In this document: one piece after another, positions 16,586-26,774 of the stretch
Numbering within the stretch: position 1 is the stretch's first letter
How the letters are laid out: every line of letters starts with the position of its first letter
Assembly: GCA_964448045.1 (NCBI GenBank)
Contig: CAYUVF010000023.1
Location: 1 to 56,952 of the forward strand
DNA length: 56,952 nt
Reading direction: 5' to 3'
DNA from: CAYUVF01 sp964448045
GTDB taxonomy: Bacteria; Bacteroidota; Rhodothermia; Rhodothermales; Salinibacteraceae
Notes under the pieces: model-generated
Database searches by the model: none
Seen by the model: the letters and a program-made list of their open reading frames with translations, nothing else
Told to the model about the DNA's origin: nothing
Position numbers and translations under genes: made by a program

Positions 16586-18397
16586 TTATCGGGAAAAAAC
16601 GGCCGCAGAGGACGCCCTTGTCGCCGGTTGGGCTCGCTCGGGGGAGTTCGAGCGGCTGCGGATGGTGAAGGCATCGACGAGGGTGCGCATCTCGTCGGAG
16701 AGCGCTTTGAGGTCATCGGTAGAGTGGGCGATGGAGGTCACGCCCTGCGCGGATTCGCTGGAGACGGCCGAGATGGAATCGACGCTCCGCGCGATTTGCT
16801 CGCCGGTGGTCGACTGCTCCTCGGTCGCCGCGGCGATGCTGCTCACCTGGTCGGCCACCTCCGTCACGTCGTCGAGAATCGAGTCGAAGGCCTGGCTCGC
16901 GCGATCGGCCAGCTCCAGCCCGCTTTTGACCTCGCTCCGGCCCTGCTCGGCGGCGCGGACGGCCTCGCGGGCCTCGGTTTGGATCGCGCGGATCATCTGC
17001 TCGATTTCGCCGGTGGCGTGCGCGGTGCGCTCGGCGAGGGAGCGCACCTCATCGGCGACGACGGCGAAGCCTTTGCCGTGCTCGCCTGCGCGGGCCGCCT
17101 CGATGGCCGCGTTGAGCGCGAGCAGGTTCGTCTGATCGGCAATCTCGTCGATGGTCGCGGCGATCTCCCCGATCTGTTTGCTCGACTGGCTCAACTCATC
17201 GATCGTCTGGGCCGAGTCGGTCACGACCGTACCGATGTCGCGAATCTTCTGGACGGCTTCCATGACGACCTCGCCATTTTCGCGAGCGGTGATGCCCGTG
17301 GCCTCGGCGATATCGGCGGTGTGGGTTGCGCTCTGGGCGTTGTCGACGATCGTGCGGCTCATCTCCTCCATTGCAGCGGCTACTTCATCGGCCTGGGCGG
17401 ACTGCTCCTCGGCTCCGGCGGCGAGCTGGTCGGTGGCGCTGGCAATCTCATCGGCGGCGCTGGCGAGAGATCGGGCCGTGCCCGTGACCTGCCCGATGAG
17501 CCCCTGAAGCCGCTCTTTCATCGCGGCTGTTGCCCGTTTGAGGCGGGCGATGTCGTCGTCGTGGTTCTCCTCGTCGGGCACGTCGATCTCGGCCGTGAAG
17601 TCGCCCGCCGCCATCCGCTCCATCACGCGGATAAGCTCGCTCGTCTCGCGCTCCAGGTACGCGCGCACCTGCTCGTTCTGGAGGCGAACCCGCTTTTCGT
17701 TGATGAGCACCGCCGCCGCCCGCGCCGCACTGCGGACGAACTGCTCATCGGCCGCGCTGAACGTCGTCGTCCGCGCTTTATCGGTCAGGTACAGACTGCC
17801 GATCGGTTCTCCCTGATAGACGATGGGCGCGGCCAGCAGAGCCGTCATGGGCGGATGGCCCGCAGGAAAACCGGCCGATGCGCGGTGGGCCGACATGTCG
17901 TCGAGCCGGAGAACTTCCTGGTTCTCGTGGATGTAGCCGAGCAGCCCCTTGCCCTCCGGCAGGTGATCGATGCGCTGCTCTTGCACGCTACTCATCCCAA
18001 GCGTGATGAACTGGTCGACGCGATTGTCGTCGTCGAAGACGCTGAGGGCGGCATAGCGAGCCCGGGTGTGCTCCTTGATGGCGGAGAGAAAGGCTTTGAG
18101 CGCGGCGTCGAGGTCGGTCTCTTCGCTCGTTCGCACCATCAGGTCCGTCAGCGCCTCGGTGGCATCGGGGCCGGTGCCGTGGCGGACGGCGTAATACGCC
18201 AGCGCGCCGACGACCAGAAGGAGCGTGATTCCAATGCCCAGTCCTGTAGCTGCACCGAGGTACAGCCCAGCCGCCGTGCCACCCCCCGTCGCGATGAGGG
18301 CCACGGCCCCCGAGAGGAGGGTGTGCGGATGAACGGATGATGAGGGCGAGGGCGATGAAGCAGAGTTCCCTCCCTGCTGATGAGCAAACGTGCACAT
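16586..18397 (-). CDS. Methyl-accepting chemotaxis protein with GAF sensor domain
   Basis: 603 residues. Two adjacent transmembrane helices near the N-terminus (about 26-70) leave almost no periplasmic loop. They are followed by a cytoplasmic GAF domain (about 85-235), a HAMP-like linker around 250-295 (ERMAAGDFTAEIDVPDEE) and a long signalling coiled coil. The conserved hairpin tip is present (DQTNLLALNAAIEAARAGE, then GKGFAVVADEVRSLAERT). It should therefore sense an intracellular or membrane-linked signal and act through CheW/CheA, neither of which is in the window. It lies between the two kinases on the same strand, 142 bases downstream of kinase 2. The last 30 residues lack an obvious CheR-tethering pentapeptide. 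Confidence 0.9.
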   Translation of the reverse strand: MCTFAHQQGGNSASSPSPSSSVHPHTLLSGAVALIATGGGTAAGLYLGAATGLGIGITLLLVVGALAYYAVRHGTGPDATEALTDLMVRTSEETDLDAALKAFLSAIKEHTRARYAALSVFDDDNRVDQFITLGMSSVQEQRIDHLPEGKGLLGYIHENQEVLRLDDMSAHRASAGFPAGHPPMTALLAAPIVYQGEPIGSLYLTDKARTTTFSAADEQFVRSAARAAAVLINEKRVRLQNEQVRAYLERETSELIRVMERMAAGDFTAEIDVPDEENHDDDIARLKRATAAMKERLQGLIGQVTGTARSLASAADEIASATDQLAAGAEEQSAQADEVAAAMEEMSRTIVDNAQSATHTADIAEATGITARENGEVVMEAVQKIRDIGTVVTDSAQTIDELSQSSKQIGEIAATIDEIADQTNLLALNAAIEAARAGEHGKGFAVVADEVRSLAERTAHATGEIEQMIRAIQTEAREAVRAAEQGRSEVKSGLELADRASQAFDSILDDVTEVADQVSSIAAATEEQSTTGEQIARSVDSISAVSSESAQGVTSIAHSTDDLKALSDEMRTLVDAFTIRSRSNSPERAQPATRASSAAVFSR

Positions 18398-18422
18398 GGG
18401 TCAGTGTGGCAGGCAATAAATG

Positions 18423-18467
18423 GAGCATGCGAAAATGTAACAATAATGTTATCGGTCTCGCATGCTC
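18423..18467. promoter_or_regulatory. Long inverted repeat between kinase 2 and the MCP gene
   Basis: GAGCATGCGA (18423-18432) and TCGCATGCTC (18458-18467) are a perfect 10-bp inverted repeat. The 25-base interval contains a second small inverted repeat (GTAACA/TGTTAT). It sits 26 bases upstream of the MCP start on the minus strand and 73 bases after the kinase 2 stop. It may be an operator, an attenuator, or a weak terminator for kinase 2; only short T runs follow it on the minus strand. Confidence 0.45.
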
Positions 18468-18539
18468 AAACTTAACCGGCGGCTCAGAGGCCCCCGGCGC
18501 CGGCCGATCGGTGCGTCGCTGTCGGCTGGATGGCGCCGG

Positions 18540-21158
18540 TTACGCGTCGCTGAGCGCGTTGAGGTGCCGGGGGAGGCGGACGGTGACGGTGGTGCCTTCG
18601 CCCTTGGCCGAGTCGACCGCGATGGTGCCGCCCATCAGCTCGACCAGCTCGCGGGTGATGGTCATCCCCAGCCCGCTGCCCTCGAAGTTGCGCGCGTCGC
18701 CGGTCGACTCCTGCTGAAACGCCTCGAAGAGCCGCGGCACAAACGCCGGGTCGATCCCCACACCCGTATCCGCCACGGTCAAGACCAGCCGCTCGGCCTC
18801 GGCCGCCAGCTCGACGGTGACCTGCCCGCCCGAGGCGTTCCCCTCCCCGGTAAACTTGATGGCGTTGCTCAGCAGGTTGCTCACGATCCGCTCCAGCGCC
18901 GCCGGGTCCAGCCGCGCCCACGTCCCCTGCTCAGGCCGGTCCTGCTCAGGCCGGTCCTGCTCAGGCCGGTCCTGCGCCGATGCGTTCTGCTCAGGCCGGT
19001 CCTGCTCGGATGCGTTCTGCTCAGGCCGGTCCTGCTCGGATGCGTTCTGCTCGGGTCGATCCGGCACGGATGCGTTCTGCTCGGATGCGTTCTGCTCGGA
19101 TGCGCCGATGTCCGCGTCGACATCGACGTGGAGGGCGACGCCGGCCTCCTCGGCGCGCAGGGCGAAGCCGCTGGCGACGTCGCGCACGAGCGGGCCGACG
19201 GCGACCGGCTCGGGGTGGAGCTGCATGGCGCCGGCTTCGAGCTGGGAGAGGTCGAGCACGGAGTTGAGGGTGGTCAACAGGCGGTTGCCGCCGCGGTGGA
19301 TCATGGCGGTGAACTGGTCGGCGGGCGGGTCGAGGTCGAGATCGACGAGCACCTCGGAGAAGCCGATAATCGAAGTGAGGGGGGTGCGGATCTCGTGGCT
19401 CATGTTGGCGAGGAAGGCCGACTTGAGGCGGTTCATCTGCTCGGCCTCCGCCTGCGCCGCCTCTGCCACCTCCTTCGCCCGGATGAGCTCCTGTTCGTGT
19501 TGCTTCCGGTCGGTCACGTCGCGCTTGACGGCGATAAAGTGGTGCGGCGCGCCGTCATCATCGGCCACAGGAGTGATGGTTTGCTCCTCGACGTAGTGGC
19601 TCCCGTCCTTGCGCCGGTTCACGAGTTCGCCGTGCCAGACGTGACCGGAGGTGACGGTATCCCAGAGATCGTGGTAGAACGCCGCGTCTTGTTCGCCGGA
19701 GCGCAGCAGCTCCATCGTGGACCCGATGGCTTCGTTGGCGCGGTAGCCGGTGAGCGTTTCAAAGGCGGGGTTGATCCAGCTTATCACCCCATCGGCGTCG
19801 GTAATGGCAATGGCATCGGCGGTGGCTTCGAGCGCCTCGGCTTGCAGTTGCATGTGCTCTTGCGTTCGGCGTTTCTCGGTAACGTCGCGCACGACGCTGA
19901 CCACCCCTTCAGCCCACTCGCCGTCGTGCAGCGGCGTGATCGTATGTTCGGTGAGAATGCGATGGCCCGCCTTGGTTTCCATCTCAAAATCGGCGGTACA
20001 CCGGCCGGTTGTCTCCAGCTGCGGCTCGCTCATGGTGCCAAATTGCTCGTAGGCCGCCTGGTTGAGGTGAAGCATCTCGGTGGTGGCGCCGATCACTTCG
20101 GACTTGGTGTAACCGAAGATGTCTTCGACGGCCGAGTTGCACATCAGGACGGAGCGATCGGCCGGGTCGATCACAAAGACGGCTTCATCGAGGCTTTCGA
20201 GCGTCTTTTCGAGCAGCTGCTTCGTGCTGCGCAGGGTGTCTTCGGTGCGCTTGCGATCGGTGATGTCGAGGAGGACGCCGTGGTAGATGAGCTCATCGTT
20301 GTGCGGATGGGGGCGGGAGAGGCCCTCCAGCCAGATGATGTCGCCCGAGGGTGTTTCGAACGGAAACTCTTGATTCCACGGCTCGCGCGCGGCAATGGCT
20401 GCCTCGTTGGAGGCGCGGACGGCGGCACGGTGGGACGGGGGAATCCGCTGGAGGGCGTGCTCGAAAAGGTTATCTGCGTCGAGATCGATGTCAAGCAGCG
20501 ACTTGGCCTGCTCACTGATATACCGAAACTCCCGGGTCCCGTCCGGTCCGGCCGCAAACTGGTAGAGGATGCCCGGAATGCTGTTGGCCAGTTGCTTGAG
20601 CCGCTCGCGCTCTGCGGTGAGGGCGTGCTCGGTATTGCGTTGTTCGGTGAGGGTGTGATGCAGGTACAGCTCATCGAGCGTCGTGGCTGCGAGGTCGTCG
20701 AAGATCGACTGCTCGGCCTCGGTGAGTGAACGCGGGGCCGTGTCCATCACGCAGAGGAGGCCCCACCTGCGCCCATCGGGCGTGGCGAGCGGCACCCCGG
20801 CGAAGAAGCGAATGCCGGCTGCCCCGGTGACCAGGGATTCGTTCGCGAAGCGCGAGTCGCTGGCGGCATCGCGGACGATGAGCGGGGCGTCGCGATGGAG
20901 CGTGCGTATCCCGAATGCACTCAGTGAACCGGAGTCGAGGGCCGTGGGAGGGCCGGACGTCCGGACGGCCTGCGCTGCGACGTGCGGGCGTCCATCCGGC
21001 ATCAGGATGATGCGGGCGATGGGTACGTCCAGCGCATGCGTCGCCAGCCGAGCAAGGCGCTCCAGGGCATCACGCGGCGGCGTGTCCAACGCGCGATCCG
21101 GACGCGGTAGGGCGGATTCAGATCCGGTGTTGGAGGCCGGGGGATCAGAAGATATCAT
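18540..21158 (-). CDS. Multi-PAS sensor histidine kinase (kinase 2)
   Basis: 872 residues, soluble. An N-terminal GAF domain (about 25-165) resembles that of kinase 1 (FFAGVPLATPDGRRWGLLCVM). Three PAS/PAC units follow (about 190-300, 310-430 and 440-560), then HisKA with FLANMSHEIRTPLTSIIGFS and a HATPase domain with the same 12-unit pentapeptide insertion as kinase 1. From 18545 to 19487 the DNA equals the kinase 1 block. The GAF and PAS halves differ, so the two proteins sense different inputs but present the same kinase surface and probably share a partner. A single-domain response regulator lies 474 bases upstream on the same strand. The start at 21158 directly precedes the GAF domain. 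Confidence 0.9.
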   Translation of the reverse strand: MISSDPPASNTGSESALPRPDRALDTPPRDALERLARLATHALDVPIARIILMPDGRPHVAAQAVRTSGPPTALDSGSLSAFGIRTLHRDAPLIVRDAASDSRFANESLVTGAAGIRFFAGVPLATPDGRRWGLLCVMDTAPRSLTEAEQSIFDDLAATTLDELYLHHTLTEQRNTEHALTAERERLKQLANSIPGILYQFAAGPDGTREFRYISEQAKSLLDIDLDADNLFEHALQRIPPSHRAAVRASNEAAIAAREPWNQEFPFETPSGDIIWLEGLSRPHPHNDELIYHGVLLDITDRKRTEDTLRSTKQLLEKTLESLDEAVFVIDPADRSVLMCNSAVEDIFGYTKSEVIGATTEMLHLNQAAYEQFGTMSEPQLETTGRCTADFEMETKAGHRILTEHTITPLHDGEWAEGVVSVVRDVTEKRRTQEHMQLQAEALEATADAIAITDADGVISWINPAFETLTGYRANEAIGSTMELLRSGEQDAAFYHDLWDTVTSGHVWHGELVNRRKDGSHYVEEQTITPVADDDGAPHHFIAVKRDVTDRKQHEQELIRAKEVAEAAQAEAEQMNRLKSAFLANMSHEIRTPLTSIIGFSEVLVDLDLDPPADQFTAMIHRGGNRLLTTLNSVLDLSQLEAGAMQLHPEPVAVGPLVRDVASGFALRAEEAGVALHVDVDADIGASEQNASEQNASVPDRPEQNASEQDRPEQNASEQDRPEQNASAQDRPEQDRPEQDRPEQGTWARLDPAALERIVSNLLSNAIKFTGEGNASGGQVTVELAAEAERLVLTVADTGVGIDPAFVPRLFEAFQQESTGDARNFEGSGLGMTITRELVELMGGTIAVDSAKGEGTTVTVRLPRHLNALSDA
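18545..19487 (-). repeat. 943-bp direct repeat shared by kinases 1 and 2 (copy B)
   Basis: This is the counterpart of 11138-12080. It includes the twelve 15-bp tandem units at 18927-19106 in the same number and order as copy A. Such arrays normally change length quickly, so the match implies very recent exchange. Confidence 0.9.
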
Positions 21159-21297
21159 GGGCCGGACGAAAAGCTGATCGCAGAACCGAAGGCAACGGCG
21201 GCAGATGCATCACGCAAAGATGCCGTCCATCGCAGCCAGCGCGAACGGGTCCTCGTGTGCCGCTGCAATACACTCAACATATGCGCCATGTTTGATT

Positions 21298-21600
21298 TAG
21301 CGCAAAGATTCCTCCATTCTTTGCTCCGTCAGAGCGCCCTTGTGGGAGCAGGACTGGGTTCGAGATGGGGCAGGAGGTCGCTTGGACTGTTGTGCGGACG
21401 AGCGGGGCAAAGAGGAGCTGACCGGGAAGAACAGTCTTCAGGTTTGTATGAAGTTTATGGAAATCCCTCAAGCTGCAGGGTACGTTTGTCAGATGGATGT
21501 GTCGGAAAAGGCGACCGGGGACCTCTCACCTCTTCTCTTAGAGGTCCCTTGATGGTGGGGCACCCGGCAGGGCGTTCAGTCCTGTCGGGTGTTTTTTGTG
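21298..21600 (+). ncRNA. Candidate small RNA with Shine-Dalgarno-complementary hairpin loops
   Basis: The 473-base gap between kinase 2 and the response regulator has no convincing gene but contains ordered RNA-like structure. GCAAAGA (21302-21308) pairs with TCTTTGC (21318-21324) around the loop TTCCTCCAT. GGGACCTCT (21518-21526) pairs with AGAGGTCCC (21540-21548) around the pyrimidine loop CACCTCTTCTCTT. A strong terminator follows at 21561-21597. CCUCC and ACCUC loops are complementary to Shine-Dalgarno sequences, a known design of trans-acting sRNAs. The 5' end is unknown. Short peptides encoded here resemble nothing I know. Confidence 0.45.
21561..21597 (+). terminator. Rho-independent terminator ending the candidate sRNA
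   Basis: CACCCGGCAGG (21561-21571) pairs, with one mismatch, with CCTGTCGGGTG (21581-21591) and is followed directly by TTTTTT. There is no T run on the other strand, so it works for rightward transcription, although no protein gene points into it from the left. Confidence 0.85.
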
Positions 21601-21631
21601 CAGAGGGAGTGTTGTGGATGAAAGAAGCCCC

Positions 21632-22033
21632 TTAGGAGCGCTGCCGGAGCACCGTGTTCATCACCTTGAGTAGATCATCGCGCTTAAACGGTTTGGGGAT
21701 GTAGGCGTCGAATCCGCGGTCGAGAAAGCGCTCTTCATCGCCCGGCATGGCGTAGGCGGTGCAGGCAATCATGGGCGTCTGCGCGTAGTCCGGCCGGTCG
21801 CGCAGCTTCTGCATCACATCCACGCCCGTAAGGTCCGAGCCGAGGTTGATGTCGATCAGGAGGAGGTCGTAGTGGCTGGACGCGGCTTGTTCGATGGCAT
21901 CATGCGCTGTGGGGGCCGTGTCCACGGTGTAGTCTGCGTCGGCCTCCTGGATGAGGAGCGGGACGACCTCGAGCGTGAGGTCGTTATCCTCGACAAACAG
22001 AATATGTGCGCCAGGTGCCGGGCGGGTATTCAT
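21632..22033 (-). CDS. Single-domain response regulator (CheY-like receiver)
   Basis: 133 residues forming one receiver domain and no output domain. The acidic pocket is in FVEDND (Glu15-Asp16), the phospho-acceptor Asp61 is in LLLIDINLG, a conserved Thr is in CTAYA and a Lys is in IPKPF. Such proteins act by protein-protein contact, for example in a phosphorelay or at a motor. It lies upstream of kinase 2 on the same strand and is the only receiver in the island, so it is the likely partner of both kinases (inference). Confidence 0.88.
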   Translation of the reverse strand: MNTRPAPGAHILFVEDNDLTLEVVPLLIQEADADYTVDTAPTAHDAIEQAASSHYDLLLIDINLGSDLTGVDVMQKLRDRPDYAQTPMIACTAYAMPGDEERFLDRGFDAYIPKPFKRDDLLKVMNTVLRQRS

Positions 22034-22424
22034 CGTGATCGAAGGCTACGTGGCAAGGCCGATGGGGCAACGTTAATCGAATGCATATCGCCGTGGTTCA
22101 CCATCCGGTGGGCAGGAGTGGCATCGACGTTACATTCAACGTGCGATGTTACAAATAGATGCCTTCCTCCGAGGATCTCAAGCATCCCGCCTGCCGTGGA
22201 TAATCGTGGTCGATGAGAGACCCGTAGAATGCCGTTCCGTCGCAGGCGTAAGGCGGCGCAAAGGCGGGTAAGGTGACACTATATCGCTGAAAAAAGATCC
22301 GCTGGCGAGGCGAATGTCTGTCAATTGGTCACCTACGGCGAGCTGGCACCGTTTTCGATTCAACGGGTCCGTGTCCAGAGGACCGGGCGCACGGATATTC
22401 TCTATCACAGACGGATGAACCGGT
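22034..22424. other. Intergenic region without recognisable gene
   Basis: This is the divergent region between the response regulator (leftward) and the hotdog protein (rightward), so it should hold both promoters. I see no tRNA, riboswitch, repeat-family copy or strong hairpin, and no convincing small gene. Confidence 0.5.
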
Positions 22425-22949
22425 ATGATTGACCGTCGGCATTTTCGGCGACTGGAGCACATTTATGCTTCGACTCCCACCGAGGCGCACGAGATGACCA
22501 ATGTGGCGGTTGCCCTGGGGCGAGCGGAGGTGTCCTCAACGATTGAAGAGGAGCAGCTGACTCCGCAGGCGAGGGCCAGCCATACGCACTACCATCAGCT
22601 GTTGTGCGACGCGGCGGCGCTGGCGGCCGGGTCGCTGATCGAAGACCGGCTGGTGGCGGCCGAGGAGTTCGATATGCAGGTTGAACAGCCGGGATACAGC
22701 GGTCCCGTCGTGGTTTCGGCGCAGGTGGCGCTGGCCGAGCCGCCCCACTTTCACGTGCAGGCGCATCTGCACTCGCCCGGCGGCACGGTGCTGGCCCACG
22801 GCTTTGGACGCTTCGTCAAGAGCACAGTGGAACTGCCGCCCGATCCGCAGCCCGAGGCAGCCGATGCCGAAGAGGCGCCTGCGCGCCGGGACCCGGCCGT
22901 GTACGCATCCGTGTGGACCTCCCCGTTTGGCGTCCTGCATCTGAACTGA
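22425..22949 (+). CDS. Hotdog-fold protein, PaaI-like thioesterase family (tentative)
   Basis: 174 residues. The stretch from RAEVSSTIEEEQLTP through HTHYHQLLCDAAALAAGSLIEDRL to VSAQVALAEPPHFHVQAHLHSPGG and TVLAHGFGRFVKS has the helix-plus-five-strand pattern of a hotdog fold. The most similar arrangement is in PaaI/YigI-like thioesterases. The usual catalytic Asp/Glu in the central helix is not obvious (the helix reads HYHQLLCDAAALAAGS). Function on a particular acyl-CoA cannot be assigned. A terminator follows 58 bases after the stop. Confidence 0.55.
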   Translation: MIDRRHFRRLEHIYASTPTEAHEMTNVAVALGRAEVSSTIEEEQLTPQARASHTHYHQLLCDAAALAAGSLIEDRLVAAEEFDMQVEQPGYSGPVVVSAQVALAEPPHFHVQAHLHSPGGTVLAHGFGRFVKSTVELPPDPQPEAADAEEAPARRDPAVYASVWTSPFGVLHLN

Positions 22950-23006
22950 CCGTGGCCCGTCGGGCGGCTCGTCCGTGGAGGCCGTCCACTTGGATGGACG
23001 CCATTC

Positions 23007-23050
23007 GGCCCGTGCGTCGTCTTTCCGAGGCGCCGGGCCCTTTTGTTTTG
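23007..23050 (+). terminator. Rho-independent terminator after the hotdog gene
   Basis: GGCCCG (23007-23012) pairs with CGGGCC (23034-23039), with further inner pairing between TGCGTC and GAGGCG. It is followed by CTTTTGTTTTG. Confidence 0.7.
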
Positions 23051-23133
23051 CAGTCGTTATCTCGCGGGCGGGGAGCCCGGTGCCCGGCGCTTCGGCCCAT
23101 CATGTGTACCTCTTCCACTTCGAACCCAATGGC

Positions 23134-24075
23134 ATGGCCGGCCTGACTCGCACGATCACCACGACGTTCGACGCGCTGGAGGCGCGCTGGGAGCAGCCGC
23201 AGACCCGCCACGTGATGGCCACGCTGCTGATGTTTAGCTTCTTCGCGGCGCTCATCGTGATTGAAGCGAACCGGCACGGGTGGATTCCCGCTCCCATCGG
23301 GCCGACCCTGCCGACCAATCATTTCTATGCGATCGACGTTGCCTTTTCGTTGTTTTTGGTGTTCGAGGTCATCAGTCTGGTCTTTGGGCTGGCGACCTCA
23401 GTGGCCGAGGCGGCCGGGAAGCAGTTCGAGATTTTCTCACTGATCATGCTCCGCCAATCATTCAAGGAGCTGGTCTATTTTCAGGAAGAGCCCATCTCGT
23501 GGAGCCTGGCCGAGCCCGAATCGCTCGAAGCGGTACAGCTTGTTATCGCCGATGCAACGAGCGCGCTGCTCATCTTTTTCATCATCGGGGTGTTTTACAA
23601 GCTCCAGCGCCATCAATCGATCACCGAATCCGACCGGGCGCTGCGCCGCTTCATCGCTGCGAAGAAGGGATTGGCGCTCACCCTCCTGGTGATTTTTGCG
23701 GGATTGGGTGGGTATACCGTGTACACGCTCTTTCGTCCCGGGGCAACGTTCCGGTTCTTCAACGCGTTTTATACGGTGCTCATCTTCAGCGATGTGCTCG
23801 TCGTGTTCATCGCGCTACGCTACAGCTCGGTCTTTCACGTCGTGTTTCGCAACTCCGGCTTTGCCGCCGCCACCGTTATGATTCGCCTCGCCCTCGCCGG
23901 GCCGCGCTATCTCGACGGGGCCATCGGGGTGGGGGCGGCGCTGTATGCGCTCGGGCTGACGGCGGCGTACAACTACGTCGCTCCGGTGATTGGGGAAGAC
24001 GAATCGGATGGGGAGGGCGAAGCTCCGGTGGATGAGGAAGGCGAGGTGCAACGGCCGTCCTCACCCGCTGTATAG
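23134..24075 (+). CDS. Multi-pass membrane protein of unknown function
   Basis: 313 residues with about six or seven predicted membrane helices: near residues 30-50 (MATLLMFSFFAALIVIEA), 65-95 (FSLFLVFEVISLVFGLATS), 135-160, 180-200, 210-230, 240-260 and 265-285. A charged acidic tail follows (DESDGEGEAPVDEEGEV). The FEVISLVFGLATSVAEAAGK segment is striking but I cannot tie it to a named family. I preferred the ATG at 23134 because upstream in-frame sequence covers the terminator of the previous gene. It stands alone between a terminator and the AGCS gene. Confidence 0.6.
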   Translation: MAGLTRTITTTFDALEARWEQPQTRHVMATLLMFSFFAALIVIEANRHGWIPAPIGPTLPTNHFYAIDVAFSLFLVFEVISLVFGLATSVAEAAGKQFEIFSLIMLRQSFKELVYFQEEPISWSLAEPESLEAVQLVIADATSALLIFFIIGVFYKLQRHQSITESDRALRRFIAAKKGLALTLLVIFAGLGGYTVYTLFRPGATFRFFNAFYTVLIFSDVLVVFIALRYSSVFHVVFRNSGFAAATVMIRLALAGPRYLDGAIGVGAALYALGLTAAYNYVAPVIGEDESDGEGEAPVDEEGEVQRPSSPAV

Positions 24076-24247
24076 GGGGTTCGAGACCGCCGAATTGGGT
24101 GGTTTGCGACGTTAGAGCGGAGGCGTTATATTACATCGCCATCGCAACGGCAGCGCTCAACGGCGCGAGCGCTTGGCGGGCACCACCGTGCCGCGTGTGT
24201 GCTCGGCGTCCATAACCCACCCCCATTCGGTTACGACTGTCTCATTT

Positions 24248-26047
<1,800 letters not shown>

Positions 26048-26099
26048 TTCCGCCCGGATTCGCATCGCGTTTTCTTGTGCGCTCAGACGTCCCAGCCCT

Positions 26100-26732
26100 A
26101 TGGAGAACCTAACCGTCGTTAATCATCCGCTGCTGAAGCGGGACATCACCGTGCTCCGGCGCAAGCATACGCCGCACGGCGAGTTCCGCAAGAAAGTCTC
26201 CGATGCGGCGGCGATCCTGGCGTACGAGGCGATGCGCGGGATCGAGCTGCGCGAGGTGCCCATCGAGACGCCGCTGGAGACGGCCACTGGCTACGAGGTG
26301 GCCGAGGAGGTTATCGTGGTGCCCATCATGCGGGCCGGCCTCGGGATGGTGGACGGATTCGTTCGCTACATTCCCGAAGCGCGGGTGGGGCATCTGGGCC
26401 TGCAGCGCGATGAGACGACCAAGCGACCCATCGATTACTACAGCAACGTGCCGAGCGGCATCGAGCAGGCGCACGTCTTTGTCGTCGATCCGATGTTGGC
26501 TACGGGCGGAAGCGCCTCGGCCGCCATCAAGCATCTCAAAGAGCGCGGCGCGCGCCGCTTCACCTTCGCCTGCCTCGTCGCCGCTCCCGAGGGCGTGGAG
26601 CGCCTGAACGGCCTGCACCCCGATGTCCCCATCGTCGCCGCAACGCTCGACCGCGGGCTCGACGAAAACGCGTTCATCCGCCCCGGCCTCGGGGATGCAG
26701 GCGATCGCATCTTCGGCACGACCGAGGCGTGA
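26100..26732 (+). CDS. upp: Uracil phosphoribosyltransferase
   Basis: 210 residues. It makes UMP from uracil and PRPP in pyrimidine salvage. The PRPP-binding loop VVDPMLATGGSASAAI lies near residue 130, and IMRAGLGM and GDAGDRIFGT at the C-terminus are family hallmarks. Length is normal. The ATG is 52 bases after the AGCS stop, and the gene is followed 42 bases later by the nhaC-like gene. Confidence 0.95.
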   Translation: MENLTVVNHPLLKRDITVLRRKHTPHGEFRKKVSDAAAILAYEAMRGIELREVPIETPLETATGYEVAEEVIVVPIMRAGLGMVDGFVRYIPEARVGHLGLQRDETTKRPIDYYSNVPSGIEQAHVFVVDPMLATGGSASAAIKHLKERGARRFTFACLVAAPEGVERLNGLHPDVPIVAATLDRGLDENAFIRPGLGDAGDRIFGTTEA

Positions 26733-26774
26733 CGCGCCTGTGCTCTTCGCTGTCTCCCCACCGATTTTGGTTCT

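Noticed and set aside
21350..21375. GGTTCGAGA resembling a tRNA T-loop
   Set aside because: The flanking bases do not form the 5-bp T stem, and no acceptor or anticodon stem can be folded.
21340..21552. Short + strand open frame of 70 codons within the candidate sRNA
   Set aside because: It has no ribosome site, its peptide is Gly/Cys-rich without pattern, and it crosses a perfect hairpin stem.
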